DNA from: Prevotellaceae bacterium
Lineage (GTDB): Bacteria; Bacteroidota; Bacteroidia; Bacteroidales; Paludibacteraceae
NCBI GenBank assembly: GCA_020636695.1
Contig: JACJXJ010000013.1
Coordinates: 1 to 36,370, forward strand
Length of the DNA: 36,370 bases
Reading direction: 5' to 3'
The translations under genes were made by a program, and so were the position numbers. Below are positions 16,389-25,235 of this stretch, piece after piece. A model generated the notes under the pieces. That model did not search any database, was not told the origin of the DNA, and was given only the letters and a program-made list of their open reading frames with translations. Every line of letters begins with the position of its first letter. Position 1 is the first letter of the stretch.

Positions 16389-18311
16389 TTAATCGCAGTC
16401 GTTAAGCCACAATTCTGATGAAGCGTCGCTAGGCATGCGCCAATCGCCACGTGGCGAGAGATTCACGCTACCAACTTTTGGTCCATCGGGCATGCAGGAG
16501 CGCTTGAATTGTTGTGCAAAAAAACGTTTCAAGAACACTTTTAACCATTTTTTGATACAGGCATCGTCGTAAGTTTGCGCAAATGCTTTCGTAGCTAAAT
16601 AGAAAATTTTAGCTGGAGCGAATCCATAGCGGAGCATATAATAGAGGAAGAAATCGTGTAGTTCATAAGGCCCAACTAAATCTTCGGTTTTTTGTGAAAT
16701 CAAACCATTTTCATCAGCAGGTAATAATTCGGGACTTACTGGTGTGTCGAGAATATCGAGTAGCGTAGCTTGTGCCTTTTTATCTGTTTCGCCACTCGCC
16801 GCATAACGCACCAAATAACGCACCAAAGTTTTTGGAATGCTATTATTTACCGCATACATACTCATGTGATCGCCATTGTAAGTAGCCCAACCTAGTGCTA
16901 GTTCTGATAAATCGCCAGTGCCAATAACTAATCCGTTGCATTGGTTAGCCACGTCCATTAAGATTTGCGTACGTTCACGTGCTTGTGTATTCTCGTAGGT
17001 CACGTTATGTAGCGTTGGGTCGTGTGCAATATCTTTGAAATGTTGGTTACAAGCTTCTTTGATACTGATTTCACGTAAAGTGGCTCCCAAGTTAGTGACC
17101 AATTGCGTCGCATTTTGATAAGTTCTATCCGTAGTGCCAAAACCTGGCATGGTGATGCCGATGATATTTTGGCGCGACAGACCAAGTTTGTCGCATGTGC
17201 GGGCGCAAACCAACAAAGCAAGTGTGGAATCTAATCCGCCAGAAATACCTAATACCACATGTTTGATGTGTGTGTGATGTAGTCTGGTGGCTAATGCATT
17301 GACTTGTATGTTGAGAATTTCTTCGCAAGATTCAGACATACGTTCGTCGGTTGGCACAAACGGTGTGGCGTAGACTGAACGTGTTAATTCCAATTCTGTT
17401 TTGGGTAGTTCAAATGGAACAGTGGTGATATGGGTATCCAGTTCAGTGTGAGCTAGCCCTTGCATAAACGTGCTGTTTTTTTGACGGTCATGTTGTAGGC
17501 GTTCTACATCTATTTCGCTCACAATGAGTTGCTCCTCCAATGAAAAACGTTCGTTTTCAGCTAAAAGCGTACCGTTTTCAGCAATTAACCCATTACCTGC
17601 GAATAGTAAATCGGTGCTCGATTCGCCGAATCCTGCAGAAGCATAAACATAACCAGCCAAACAACGTGCTGATTGTTGTTTTATTAAATCGCGGAGATAA
17701 CTATTTTTTGCTATCAGTTCGTTGGATGCCGACAAGTTGAATATGACGTGCGAACCTGCTAACGCATCGATACTGCTCGGTGGAATTGGCGTCCATAAAT
17801 CTTCACATATTTCAATGGAAAAAGTGGCTTGTGGTGATTCAAACAAAAGATGTTCGCCAAAGGGAACTTTTTGTCCGCATATTAGAAGTTCGCTCGTTGT
17901 TGTGTCCGAAGCCGAGGCGAACCAGCGTTTTTCGTAAAATTCGTTATAATTGGGAAGATGTTTCTTGGGTACCACGCCTAAAATTTGACCTTTTTGAAAT
18001 GCCACAGCGCAATTGAAGAGTTGATTTTGAATGCGTATAGGTAATCCTACGATGGTAATGATATTGAGTTGTGCAGTTTGTTGTATGAGGTTAGCCAATG
18101 CTTTTTCGGCTTGTGCTATGAGTAGTTGATTGTGAAATAAATCAGCACACGTATATCCTGTGATACAGAGTTCAGGAAAACCAAGAAGCTGCACGCCTTT
18201 GGCAGAAGCTTTCTTTATCAATTGTTCAATAGCAACAATGTTTGATTTGCAGTTGGCCACTTCTATCGCAGGAATAGCAGCAGCGACTTTTATAAATCCA
18301 AAATTTTCCAT
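16389..18311 (-). CDS. nadE: Glutamine-dependent NAD+ synthetase
   Basis: NadE makes NAD from nicotinic acid adenine dinucleotide using ammonia from glutamine. The 640-residue protein has two parts. The N-terminal nitrilase-type amidase (about 1-290) holds a Glu-Lys-Cys triad: Glu47 in FPELCITGYTC, Lys in VVPKKHLPNYNEFYEKRWF, and Cys in EICEDLW. The C-terminal synthetase has the P-loop VLGISGGLDSTLALLV, followed by TGDLSELALGWATYNGDHMS, the NadE signature. Length matches the long glutamine-dependent class. It is the last gene of a minus-strand unit downstream of miaA and the LysE-type exporter, with 36 bases between exporter stop and nadE start. No NrtR-like site is seen. Confidence 0.95.
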   Translation of the reverse strand: MENFGFIKVAAAIPAIEVANCKSNIVAIEQLIKKASAKGVQLLGFPELCITGYTCADLFHNQLLIAQAEKALANLIQQTAQLNIITIVGLPIRIQNQLFNCAVAFQKGQILGVVPKKHLPNYNEFYEKRWFASASDTTTSELLICGQKVPFGEHLLFESPQATFSIEICEDLWTPIPPSSIDALAGSHVIFNLSASNELIAKNSYLRDLIKQQSARCLAGYVYASAGFGESSTDLLFAGNGLIAENGTLLAENERFSLEEQLIVSEIDVERLQHDRQKNSTFMQGLAHTELDTHITTVPFELPKTELELTRSVYATPFVPTDERMSESCEEILNIQVNALATRLHHTHIKHVVLGISGGLDSTLALLVCARTCDKLGLSRQNIIGITMPGFGTTDRTYQNATQLVTNLGATLREISIKEACNQHFKDIAHDPTLHNVTYENTQARERTQILMDVANQCNGLVIGTGDLSELALGWATYNGDHMSMYAVNNSIPKTLVRYLVRYAASGETDKKAQATLLDILDTPVSPELLPADENGLISQKTEDLVGPYELHDFFLYYMLRYGFAPAKIFYLATKAFAQTYDDACIKKWLKVFLKRFFAQQFKRSCMPDGPKVGSVNLSPRGDWRMPSDASSELWLNDCD

Positions 18312-18347
18312 ATCATGTGTATTTAGGAGATAATAGAACGGGTGTTT

Positions 18348-18983
18348 TTATAACGAAATGCCTAATAAGGCCATTACAATGCCACCAACACTTAGCAACA
18401 TCAAAATGCCACCAGTGATTTTATTTAAAATCCAAAGTCCACGTACATTAAATTGATTGCGTAATTTTCCAACAATTAATGTGAGTAAAAGCCACCACGA
18501 AAAAGCGCCCATCAAAATAGCAACTAATCCCACAATATGTTCAAAGAGTGTTTGGGTTGGCGTAAAGAATTGGAAACGAGCAAATAAACCTATAAATAAA
18601 AATATAATAAGCGGGTTACTAAAGCATAATCCAAAGGCTGAAAAAAAATCGTTGGCATAACTCCCTTTCGATGGTTTCCGTGCCGAAGAGAGTTGCTTCA
18701 CAGGATTGGTGCGAAAAATATGTAAACCAAAACCAAATATAATGAGGCTTCCTATAATTTGAATCATGACTTGATGAGTTTCAATAAAGTTGATAACGAA
18801 ACTCATACTAAATCCCACTAAAACGGCATAAAACAAATCGGATGTAGTGGCTCCTAACCCTGTAACAATACCGTGTGCACGACCACGGTTCACAGTGCGT
18901 TGAATGCACAGAATTCCTATCGGTCCGACTGGAACTGATATGAATAAACCGATGATGATGCCTGTTAGTATAGTGTGGAACAT
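18348..18983 (-). CDS. LysE-family amino acid exporter
   Basis: This 211-residue inner-membrane protein has about six hydrophobic segments. The N-terminal motif SVPVGPIGILCIQRTVNRG matches the LysE/RhtB signature, as does the later FGLCFSNPLIIFLFIGLFA segment. Such proteins export amino acids or small polar solutes by proton antiport; the substrate here cannot be told from sequence. Its gene lies 15 bases after miaA and 36 before nadE, likely in one transcript. A housekeeping efflux role is the safest reading. Confidence 0.85.
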   Translation of the reverse strand: MFHTILTGIIIGLFISVPVGPIGILCIQRTVNRGRAHGIVTGLGATTSDLFYAVLVGFSMSFVINFIETHQVMIQIIGSLIIFGFGLHIFRTNPVKQLSSARKPSKGSYANDFFSAFGLCFSNPLIIFLFIGLFARFQFFTPTQTLFEHIVGLVAILMGAFSWWLLLTLIVGKLRNQFNVRGLWILNKITGGILMLLSVGGIVMALLGISL

Positions 18984-18998
18984 AATGACAATAGCTTT

Positions 18999-19895
18999 TT
19001 ATAAGTGTGTTTCTACAAAGGTTATTATGTCGTTAACTTGTTCAGGGTGAAACCAATGTATTTCTTTGTCGCGATTGAACCAAGTTAATTGTTTCTTGGC
19101 ATAACGACGTGAGTTTTGTTGTATCATATTGATGGCAAACTCTTTAGTCCAAATGCCATCAAAATAGTTGAATAACTCTTTGTAGCCAACCGTGTTGAGT
19201 GAATTCAGATGCTTGTGTGGATAGAATTGCCGCGCTTCGTCTTCTAATCCTTCATCCATCATTTGCAATACACGTTGGTTGATGCGTTCATAAAGTTCTT
19301 CGCGTGGGCGAGTGAGCCCTATTTTGATGATGTTGAATGAACGCTTTTTGATTGATTGTGTGCGTAATTCTGAAAATGGACGCCCTGTCATGGTGCAAAC
19401 TTCTAACGCATGCAACATACGTTTTACGTTCATTAAATCAACCTCTTGATAATGTAAAGGATCGAGCAATTTTAACTTACGACGTACACCCTCAATGCCT
19501 TCTTGCTGATAAAAATCAAGAATGTCTTGTCGAATTTGAGGATCGATGGTTGGAATGTCGTCGATGCCTTTACAAATGGCGTCCACGTAAAGCATAGAAC
19601 CTCCAACAAGTAATGTATTTTCGGTACGTTTCAGCTCTGCTTCAATCATCGGAATGGCATCCAGCTCGAATTGTCCAGCACTATAAGTATCAAAAATAGA
19701 TTTGTTACCGATAAAAAAATGCGTTGCTGCTTGTAATTGTTTTTCCGAAGGCGCGGCTGTACCTATTTTCAGCTCGCGAAACATTTGGCGCGAGTCGCAT
19801 GAAAAAATGGCACAACCCAATAATTTGGCAAGTTGAAGACTAATGTCGGTCTTGCCAACTCCTGTAGGGCCTACAATAACAAAAAGTGTATTCAA
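18999..19895 (-). CDS. miaA: tRNA dimethylallyltransferase MiaA
   Basis: MiaA adds dimethylallyl to A37 of tRNAs that read UNN codons, the first step to i6A/ms2i6A. The 298-residue protein has the P-loop IVGPTGVGKT (about 7-16), the DSRQ motif, and the substrate-region THFFIGNKSIFDTYSAGQF. Its C-terminal half includes NVKRMLHALEVCTMTGRPFS and ends with KKQLTWFNRD, all typical of MiaA. Length is normal. It lies downstream of the pRiA4b ORF-3-like gene with an 81-base gap containing a weak hairpin, and 15 bases upstream of the exporter gene. Confidence 0.95.
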   Translation of the reverse strand: MNTLFVIVGPTGVGKTDISLQLAKLLGCAIFSCDSRQMFRELKIGTAAPSEKQLQAATHFFIGNKSIFDTYSAGQFELDAIPMIEAELKRTENTLLVGGSMLYVDAICKGIDDIPTIDPQIRQDILDFYQQEGIEGVRRKLKLLDPLHYQEVDLMNVKRMLHALEVCTMTGRPFSELRTQSIKKRSFNIIKIGLTRPREELYERINQRVLQMMDEGLEDEARQFYPHKHLNSLNTVGYKELFNYFDGIWTKEFAINMIQQNSRRYAKKQLTWFNRDKEIHWFHPEQVNDIITFVETHL

Positions 19896-19937
19896 ATGAT
19901 GTGTATTTTAAGTCGTTCGTTAACGATTTAGACAATA

Positions 19938-19959
19938 AATGCCCGATAAATCGAGCATT
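19938..19959 (-). other. Small hairpin between the pRiA4b ORF-3-like gene and miaA
   Basis: AATGCCCGAT (19938-19947) pairs with ATCGAGCATT (19950-19959) with one mismatch and a two-base loop. A short TTTATT follows on the minus strand. It may be a weak terminator or attenuator between the two genes. Confidence 0.4.
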
Positions 19960-19976
19960 CACGTGATGTGATAAAC

Positions 19977-20519
19977 TTAAAGTTCTCGACCATTCTCATC
20001 AAACGTTACATCGCCGAAACTATCTTCGTTGAGTTCTTCTAGGTCAAATTCTTCGTCGCCATAAAAATCGGTGTCGAAATTAACTTTCTGATTTGATGCA
20101 AAATCATCTATATCCATGGTTTGTACAGGCGCTTTGCCTTTACTTAAGGTGCATACGCCAGCAGACAAATTTTTGCCAGGAATTATCGCTTTTAATTCAA
20201 TAAAAAAGGAGCGTTCTGTCAAATTATCAAACACGTATAATAAACGTTGACCTTCGTCTTCTATAAACTCATCCAAACGCGTATCTTCCATCACGAAATT
20301 GTCATATTCTGAACTAGAATCCATTTCGATGAGGGTGATTTCTTCACGTTTTTCCCAATTGTCGCCACAGATAAAAAAAGAGGTAATTTGGTCTTTGTTG
20401 TAGCCTACCGATTCCAGAATAGTTTCGTGAAATTGAAAGAAAGTTGCATCTGAACTAATCTCAATTTCGCGGCTAAAATTGTCCGCTTCGTCCGATAAAA
20501 GTAAAAATTTATAAACCAT
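19977..20519 (-). CDS. Plasmid pRiA4b ORF-3-like protein
   Basis: This 180-residue protein starts with MVYKFLLLSDEADNFSREIE and contains FQFHETILESVGYNKDQITSFF and FICGDNWEKREEI, which resemble the pRiA4b ORF-3 fold (also labelled IS1096 passenger TnpR-like in databases). The family name comes from a plasmid and a transposon, but most members in Bacteroidetes are chromosomal genes of unknown role. It has no transposase or recombinase motif here. The C-terminus is very acidic (about 140-180). It has its own strong promoter at 20544-20574 and leads the miaA-exporter-nadE unit. Confidence 0.75.
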   Translation of the reverse strand: MVYKFLLLSDEADNFSREIEISSDATFFQFHETILESVGYNKDQITSFFICGDNWEKREEITLIEMDSSSEYDNFVMEDTRLDEFIEDEGQRLLYVFDNLTERSFFIELKAIIPGKNLSAGVCTLSKGKAPVQTMDIDDFASNQKVNFDTDFYGDEEFDLEELNEDSFGDVTFDENGREL

Positions 20520-20543
20520 GAGTTGTGTTAGTTTTTATGGGTT

Positions 20544-20574
20544 CAAAAATAACATTTTTTTTTCGTGTATCAAA
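20544..20574 (-). promoter_or_regulatory. Consensus Bacteroidetes promoter for the miaA-nadE unit
   Basis: On the minus strand TTTG (20571-20574), a 19-base spacer and TATTTTTG (20544-20551) match TTTG-N19-TAnnTTTG exactly. The start codon follows 24 bases after the -7 element. Confidence 0.75.
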
Positions 20575-20631
20575 GTGTTACATCAAAAAAAGGCGTGTTA
20601 ACTATGCTTTTCTGTTATTTTTAAGTTTGTT

Positions 20632-21570
20632 TCAAAATATCAACGCTGGATATTGTTTTGCAAACTCTGCCATGAGTGTTTCTTTATAAGCTATAAATTT
20701 TTTGTAATCAGCTGTATCATTATGTAGTGGCCTATGTTCCATTAGTTTATTGAGCTTTTCAATTTTAGGAAGCAACTTCTGTGTTTCTTGGTCGAAAAAT
20801 GCATCGACAAATCGTTCCCAAATATAGTCAATTGCCACTTTTGATGGATGAATCATGTCTTCGGCAAAAAAACGGTAATCGCGTAACTCGTCTAGCACAA
20901 TTTCGTAGGCAGGAAAGTAAGCTACATTTTCAAATTGTTCGGTAAGTTCTTCTATGGCGAGTAATAATATGGCTTTGTTAGTTTGGTTTTCGCTTGCTCC
21001 TTGGCGCATGTAACGTATAGGACTGACCGAGAAAATCACCTGTAGATGCGGATTTTTTTCTGACAATTGCTGTATCAGTTTTGTATAGGTGTTCACAATT
21101 TCTGCTACTGTTAAGCGTCGTTGTGTGAACTCTGTTTCTGCTACTTTGTGACAATTGGCTACCGCGACACCGTGATATTCGTACACCCATGATGACCCGA
21201 AAGTGATTAATAATACCTCGCTTTGCTTTAACTGATTAGCCGCTTCTTGGTAACGTGTGTTAATCTTCGCCAGCGTTTCTTCTTTTGAAGCCGTTGAAAA
21301 ACTTCCGTGATGCACCCAACTGTGGTAGAGCCCGTGGTGCTCAAAAAGTTCTTCTTCTACAAATGGCTTTTGTGCTATAAGTCGTTGCACGGCGTTTGCT
21401 ATTGACAATGGATTATAAAGAATTCCAAACGGATTACTCAAACAAGGCAGATGATAATCGATTAACTTTTGCCCTATATTTTCGCTAAAGCAAGACCCCA
21501 AAAGCAAAATTCGTTGTTGGTAATTGATTGGCTTCTGTTTGGGTATGGTTATAACTGTTCTGAAATTCAT
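20632..21570 (-). CDS. GSCFA-domain protein (SGNH-hydrolase-like)
   Basis: This 312-residue protein carries the family-naming motif near its start, LLLGSCFSENIGQKL, with Phe-Ser in place of Phe-Ala. A later AEDMIHPS contains the DxxH pair of SGNH/GDSL-type hydrolases, and ITFGSSWVYE is another family segment. The Ser of GSCFS is the likely nucleophile. The substrate is unknown. It starts 2 bases after the S41 peptidase stop, so the two are surely co-transcribed. It is the last gene of the rdgB-porZ unit. No signal peptide is evident, so a cytoplasmic location is likely. Confidence 0.85.
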   Translation of the reverse strand: MNFRTVITIPKQKPINYQQRILLLGSCFSENIGQKLIDYHLPCLSNPFGILYNPLSIANAVQRLIAQKPFVEEELFEHHGLYHSWVHHGSFSTASKEETLAKINTRYQEAANQLKQSEVLLITFGSSWVYEYHGVAVANCHKVAETEFTQRRLTVAEIVNTYTKLIQQLSEKNPHLQVIFSVSPIRYMRQGASENQTNKAILLLAIEELTEQFENVAYFPAYEIVLDELRDYRFFAEDMIHPSKVAIDYIWERFVDAFFDQETQKLLPKIEKLNKLMEHRPLHNDTADYKKFIAYKETLMAEFAKQYPALIF

Positions 21571-21572
21571 AC

Positions 21573-22592
21573 TTAATTGCTTTTTAATAAATTGATAGCG
21601 TATTCAATAATCGTATCTTTTCCAGTTGCAGCGTCTTCTTCGGTGGTGTTAATTTGAATGTCAGGATTGACGCCAAATTCGATTTCGGAGCCATTTTGAT
21701 CATACATAGGCACGGCCGAAAAACGAACCATCCAACCATTGGGTAATTCACTTGAAAGTGGCATGCCTCCGCCTCCGCCAGTTTTGCCGCCAATTACGGT
21801 AACGTTTGGTGCTTGTAACATTTTTACCACAAAATCGTTGGTTGCGCTGTAACAGCGACGATTACAAAGTACCACTACTTTTCGTTCGCTCCAATCGATA
21901 GGGGCTAAAGCGGGATCGACATACATCGGTTGCATCTCCGAAAAATCAGTGTGACCAAAACCTGTTTTGTGACGCATATAACCTGTAATGGTTTTCTCGG
22001 TAAAGAAACACGACGCAAAATTTTTGCTGTAATCGAGTTGACCGCCTCCGTTATTTCGTACGTCAATAATAATGCCTTTGCAATCTTTAAAATAGTAATC
22101 CATGTACGAGAAATTAGCACTTGTAAAGCCGTTTGAAAAATCGCGATAACGTATATAGCCAATTTCTCCGTTGTTGATGCGCCCGTAATGGAAACCGCCA
22201 GCAATGCGATAATTTGCACCTAGGTATTGTGGACCATATACAATGTTTTCGTTGTAGTTGGCTGGATAGTTGTCGAACCAACCTGTGCAACGCGATATGT
22301 CGAATGATGAATATAAATTAACGTGTCCATCTTGCAACGTGTCGAGCATTTGGGCACAGACATCGAATAAATCAAAAGCGGTTTTTACGTGTGTCAATTT
22401 GGCGCGATAAACTGTTTTTACACCATCCCAATCGAGGTTTTTGGTCTCAAAATAGCAATATTTTTGGTCGAGCGTTTCCCACAACGCATCAAAATTAGTA
22501 TATGGATTGGAATCGAAGGTTTTATAAGTGTTATCTTCGCAGCTGACCAACAATAAAAGAGTACTGAAGGCAATTATGATAGTTCGTTTCAT
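21573..22592 (-). CDS. S41 family C-terminal-processing-type peptidase lipoprotein
   Basis: This 339-residue protein has a signal peptide with lipobox LLLLVSC (Cys about 18), so it is lipid-anchored in the envelope. The catalytic region has GIIIDVRNNGGGQLDYSKNF, then NRRCYSATNDFVVKML, giving the expected Ser nucleophile (YSATN) and a Lys four to five residues later in the pattern seen in S41 peptidases. GGKTGGGGGMPLSSELPNGW lines the substrate groove. The N-terminal part (about 30-140) is the usual cap or substrate-guiding region; no clear PDZ domain is visible. The substrate is unknown. It lies between DUF3316 (45-base gap) and GSCFA (2-base gap). Confidence 0.88.
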   Translation of the reverse strand: MKRTIIIAFSTLLLLVSCEDNTYKTFDSNPYTNFDALWETLDQKYCYFETKNLDWDGVKTVYRAKLTHVKTAFDLFDVCAQMLDTLQDGHVNLYSSFDISRCTGWFDNYPANYNENIVYGPQYLGANYRIAGGFHYGRINNGEIGYIRYRDFSNGFTSANFSYMDYYFKDCKGIIIDVRNNGGGQLDYSKNFASCFFTEKTITGYMRHKTGFGHTDFSEMQPMYVDPALAPIDWSERKVVVLCNRRCYSATNDFVVKMLQAPNVTVIGGKTGGGGGMPLSSELPNGWMVRFSAVPMYDQNGSEIEFGVNPDIQINTTEEDAATGKDTIIEYAINLLKSN

Positions 22593-22637
22593 AGCGTTTG
22601 TTTCGAGTGTGAGTGAAAATTAGTAAATCTCAATGAC

Positions 22638-23459
22638 TTATTTTTCTGCATTTTTACCGCCTAATCGGATTATATTGTATGTGGCTCCTATAAGAATATT
22701 AAACTGCGATTGTTTGAAATTCAAGTCGTTACCTTGCCACGTTTGGTTGTTGTGTGCAAATCCAGCACGCAGTGTTACGTTTTTTAGTAGAAAATCGAGT
22801 GTGAATTTTCCTTGAATGCCTTGTTTGTTATGAAAGGATGAAAAATGAGTGACTTTGTCTAAATCATTGGGGAGATTTTCGTAAATTTCATAGTAAGAGT
22901 GTCCCATTTCTGGAATAAACATACATCCTAAAACTGGCGTCATCAATTCATATTGAATATTCATGTGTAAACGTTCGGCTCGCACCTTGTAACGCATAAT
23001 GGCTGATGCATACAAGGTGGTATTGAGGTCGCCAGAGCCCATATTATTCACGTTGCGACTATTGTATTTGAGCGCACCTTCTATGTTTACAAATCCTCCA
23101 GTCATAATGGTTAAGTTGTGCAATGGTTGAAAATGGTAGTGACTTCCATATCCCAAAATCCCTCCAAAATAGTTGATAGATGCCGTTTTTGCAGGATTGT
23201 ACGTGTCGCCGTAAGAGAGTTGTAGGCGCGTGTCCCACGATATTTTTTCGTCACAATTTTTATAAAAAGCACTTTCTGCAATATCCAAATTTAAATTTAG
23301 TCCCGAATAAGAGGCTGGCGATAGGTAGCTATCATGTAGTGTCATATTGCCAACACCAATAGACCATGTGTGATTCATAAATGGTTCTGATGTTTGTGCG
23401 TACAACTTGGTGAGCCACAAACTCGAGATTATAAGGATGATGGTAAAACTATGTCGCAT
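22638..23459 (-). CDS. DUF3316 family exported protein
   Basis: This 273-residue protein starts with a signal peptide ending near LYAQ (residue 22). The mature part is rich in alternating strands and aromatic residues, with HTWSIGVGNMTLHDSYLSP near the start and a final strand IRLGGKNAEK; this suits a small outer-membrane barrel and resembles DUF3316, a Bacteroidales-restricted family of unknown role. It begins 6 bases after the first sulfatase-type gene in the transcript order and precedes the S41 peptidase, so it belongs to the porZ-eptA-like unit. A role as outer-membrane partner for envelope remodelling is only an inference from position. Confidence 0.7.
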   Translation of the reverse strand: MRHSFTIILIISSLWLTKLYAQTSEPFMNHTWSIGVGNMTLHDSYLSPASYSGLNLNLDIAESAFYKNCDEKISWDTRLQLSYGDTYNPAKTASINYFGGILGYGSHYHFQPLHNLTIMTGGFVNIEGALKYNSRNVNNMGSGDLNTTLYASAIMRYKVRAERLHMNIQYELMTPVLGCMFIPEMGHSYYEIYENLPNDLDKVTHFSSFHNKQGIQGKFTLDFLLKNVTLRAGFAHNNQTWQGNDLNFKQSQFNILIGATYNIIRLGGKNAEK

Positions 23460-23465
23460 AAGTCG

Positions 23466-25235
23466 TTATTTTTGTGTTGGAATTTCTATTAGTTTGAGAT
23501 TTGCATCAAGTCCCCAAATGGTGTCTTGGTTTTGCAATTGAGGGTTTACTATGCTTAACGAACTATCCAAATTGGCATAGTGAATGCTAGCCATATCAAT
23601 TAGTGAATTGAAAATTACCATCGACGACATTCTTTTTGATTTATTCTCCTGCAAGGCGGCAATTTTTTGAGGATGTAATCGCTTATATTTGTTTGAATAC
23701 CAAACCATCATTGGTACGTGATATTCGTAAGCACTGCCACTATAGGTTCCGTGCAAAAACATGTGACGTTCATCGTCCAATAGGTTTTCGCCATGGTCGC
23801 CTACATAGACTAAAATACATGATTTGCCTGTTTTTTCTAAAGCCTCAATGGTGTTGTCGAGAAAATAATCAGTATATAAAATGGCATTGTCATACGAATT
23901 CACTAACAAGGTTTTTACTTCTGTCATTAGTGGTTTGTTGTCCAATTTACCAGAAATATCTTCCAATTTGTTCAAATTATACTTATCCAGAAATGCTGTT
24001 ACATCAGTTTCACTATTTAAATCGGGTTGAAATTGTCCAAATTCTTTTGGGTAACGACAATTATATTTGAAATGACAACCTAATGAGTGTAAAACGATAA
24101 ATTGTCGTCCCTTTTCGTTTTTGAGTAGTGGTTGTAAATAATCTAATAGCTTGATGTCAAGATTCTGGTGATTTTTTATATCTGCTGGTAAATAGTGCGT
24201 GTAATCGCACGAACTCGAAATCGGCATTAGTAGTTTGTTCCCAAAACTTTGATTGGCAATCCATGCTGTGTGATAACCAGCTTCTTGGAATGCTTCCACA
24301 ATAGATTTCTCTTTGTTAAATATAGCTGTTGTTTGTGGTGTGGCACGTGATAAAATAAAAGGAACCGATACTGTGGTTAAATTGGCAATAGCATATGTAC
24401 TATCAAAGGATATCAAATTAGTACGTTCACAGAGCCTTGGCGTAGTGTTACGTGTGTAACCATTGATACCAAAATTACCATAACGTGCTGTTTCTCCTAT
24501 CACTAATACAACTATTTCTTTAGGTCGCCTAGTTTGTTTTTTAATTCCGAATGAAAAAGATTCAATTTGTTCTTTTTGGTGTTCTATGTCTTCATTAAGG
24601 AAACCTATTTTAATGGTATGAATGACTAAATTTAGTGGAAAAATTTTTTCGCCAAATGATAGATATTCTGTCCGTATTTTTTCATTGTGAATCGGAATTT
24701 CCAATGTGTTTAATAGTTGGTCATTAGCTTTGTAAGCGCCACCGAATAACATAACTGAGAGTAAAATAACATACACAATATAGCGTCGCATTTTGCTTGG
24801 GAATAAGTATGTGTTATTTAATCGATGAAAAATACATCTCCAATAGAGTATAAATAATAAAAAAACAATTAGGATAAGAGGCCAAGCCGTTGACCACAGT
24901 TCTACCGCTTCACCAGTTTCTGATATTAGAATGGTATAAACAAAGAGTAAGGAAGTGGTTGCTTTGTTTATGATTAAATGTGTTAATTCAACTAAACCTA
25001 GGAGCAATGTTATGCTATGGAAAGCGAAAAACCAACGTGCTTTTAGAATGGTTGCTGGTAGGAGAAAAAGCAATATAGAACCAATGAGATAACATAATCT
25101 CATCCAAAATGAACCTAAATCGATAGCCACAAAAGTAGCCACCAGGTTTGGTAATAATACGATGGTGGATAGTATAATTACAAGCACCGATTGAGATGAC
25201 AGGTGAATTTTATGCTTGGGTTGTGTTGTGTACAT
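23466..25235 (-). CDS. EptA-like phosphoethanolamine transferase (first copy)
   Basis: This 589-residue inner-membrane enzyme has about five N-terminal membrane segments (within 15-165) and a periplasmic alkaline-phosphatase-fold domain. Metal and catalytic motifs are present: VIGETARYGNFGINGYTRNT (metal Glu), NLTTVSVPFILSRAT (nucleophile Thr), LHSLGCHFKYN and YVGDHGENLLDD. This matches the EptA/sulfatase family that moves phosphoethanolamine onto lipid A or other glycans; the acceptor is not known. Its start overlaps the stop of the second copy by one base (TAATG), so translation is coupled. It is one of a tandem pair in a transcript with porZ. Confidence 0.87.
   Translation of the reverse strand: MYTTQPKHKIHLSSQSVLVIILSTIVLLPNLVATFVAIDLGSFWMRLCYLIGSILLFLLPATILKARWFFAFHSITLLLGLVELTHLIINKATTSLLFVYTILISETGEAVELWSTAWPLILIVFLLFILYWRCIFHRLNNTYLFPSKMRRYIVYVILLSVMLFGGAYKANDQLLNTLEIPIHNEKIRTEYLSFGEKIFPLNLVIHTIKIGFLNEDIEHQKEQIESFSFGIKKQTRRPKEIVVLVIGETARYGNFGINGYTRNTTPRLCERTNLISFDSTYAIANLTTVSVPFILSRATPQTTAIFNKEKSIVEAFQEAGYHTAWIANQSFGNKLLMPISSSCDYTHYLPADIKNHQNLDIKLLDYLQPLLKNEKGRQFIVLHSLGCHFKYNCRYPKEFGQFQPDLNSETDVTAFLDKYNLNKLEDISGKLDNKPLMTEVKTLLVNSYDNAILYTDYFLDNTIEALEKTGKSCILVYVGDHGENLLDDERHMFLHGTYSGSAYEYHVPMMVWYSNKYKRLHPQKIAALQENKSKRMSSMVIFNSLIDMASIHYANLDSSLSIVNPQLQNQDTIWGLDANLKLIEIPTQK

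Noticed and set aside
19977..20519. Transposon-related gene, because the family is named after IS1096 and plasmid pRiA4b
   Set aside because: No transposase, inverted repeats or target duplication are visible, and the gene sits in a normal operon with its own promoter. The name reflects the first members only.
21905..22219. Overlapping alternative frame of 104 codons inside the S41 peptidase gene
   Set aside because: The S41 frame contains all family motifs; the alternative shows none.
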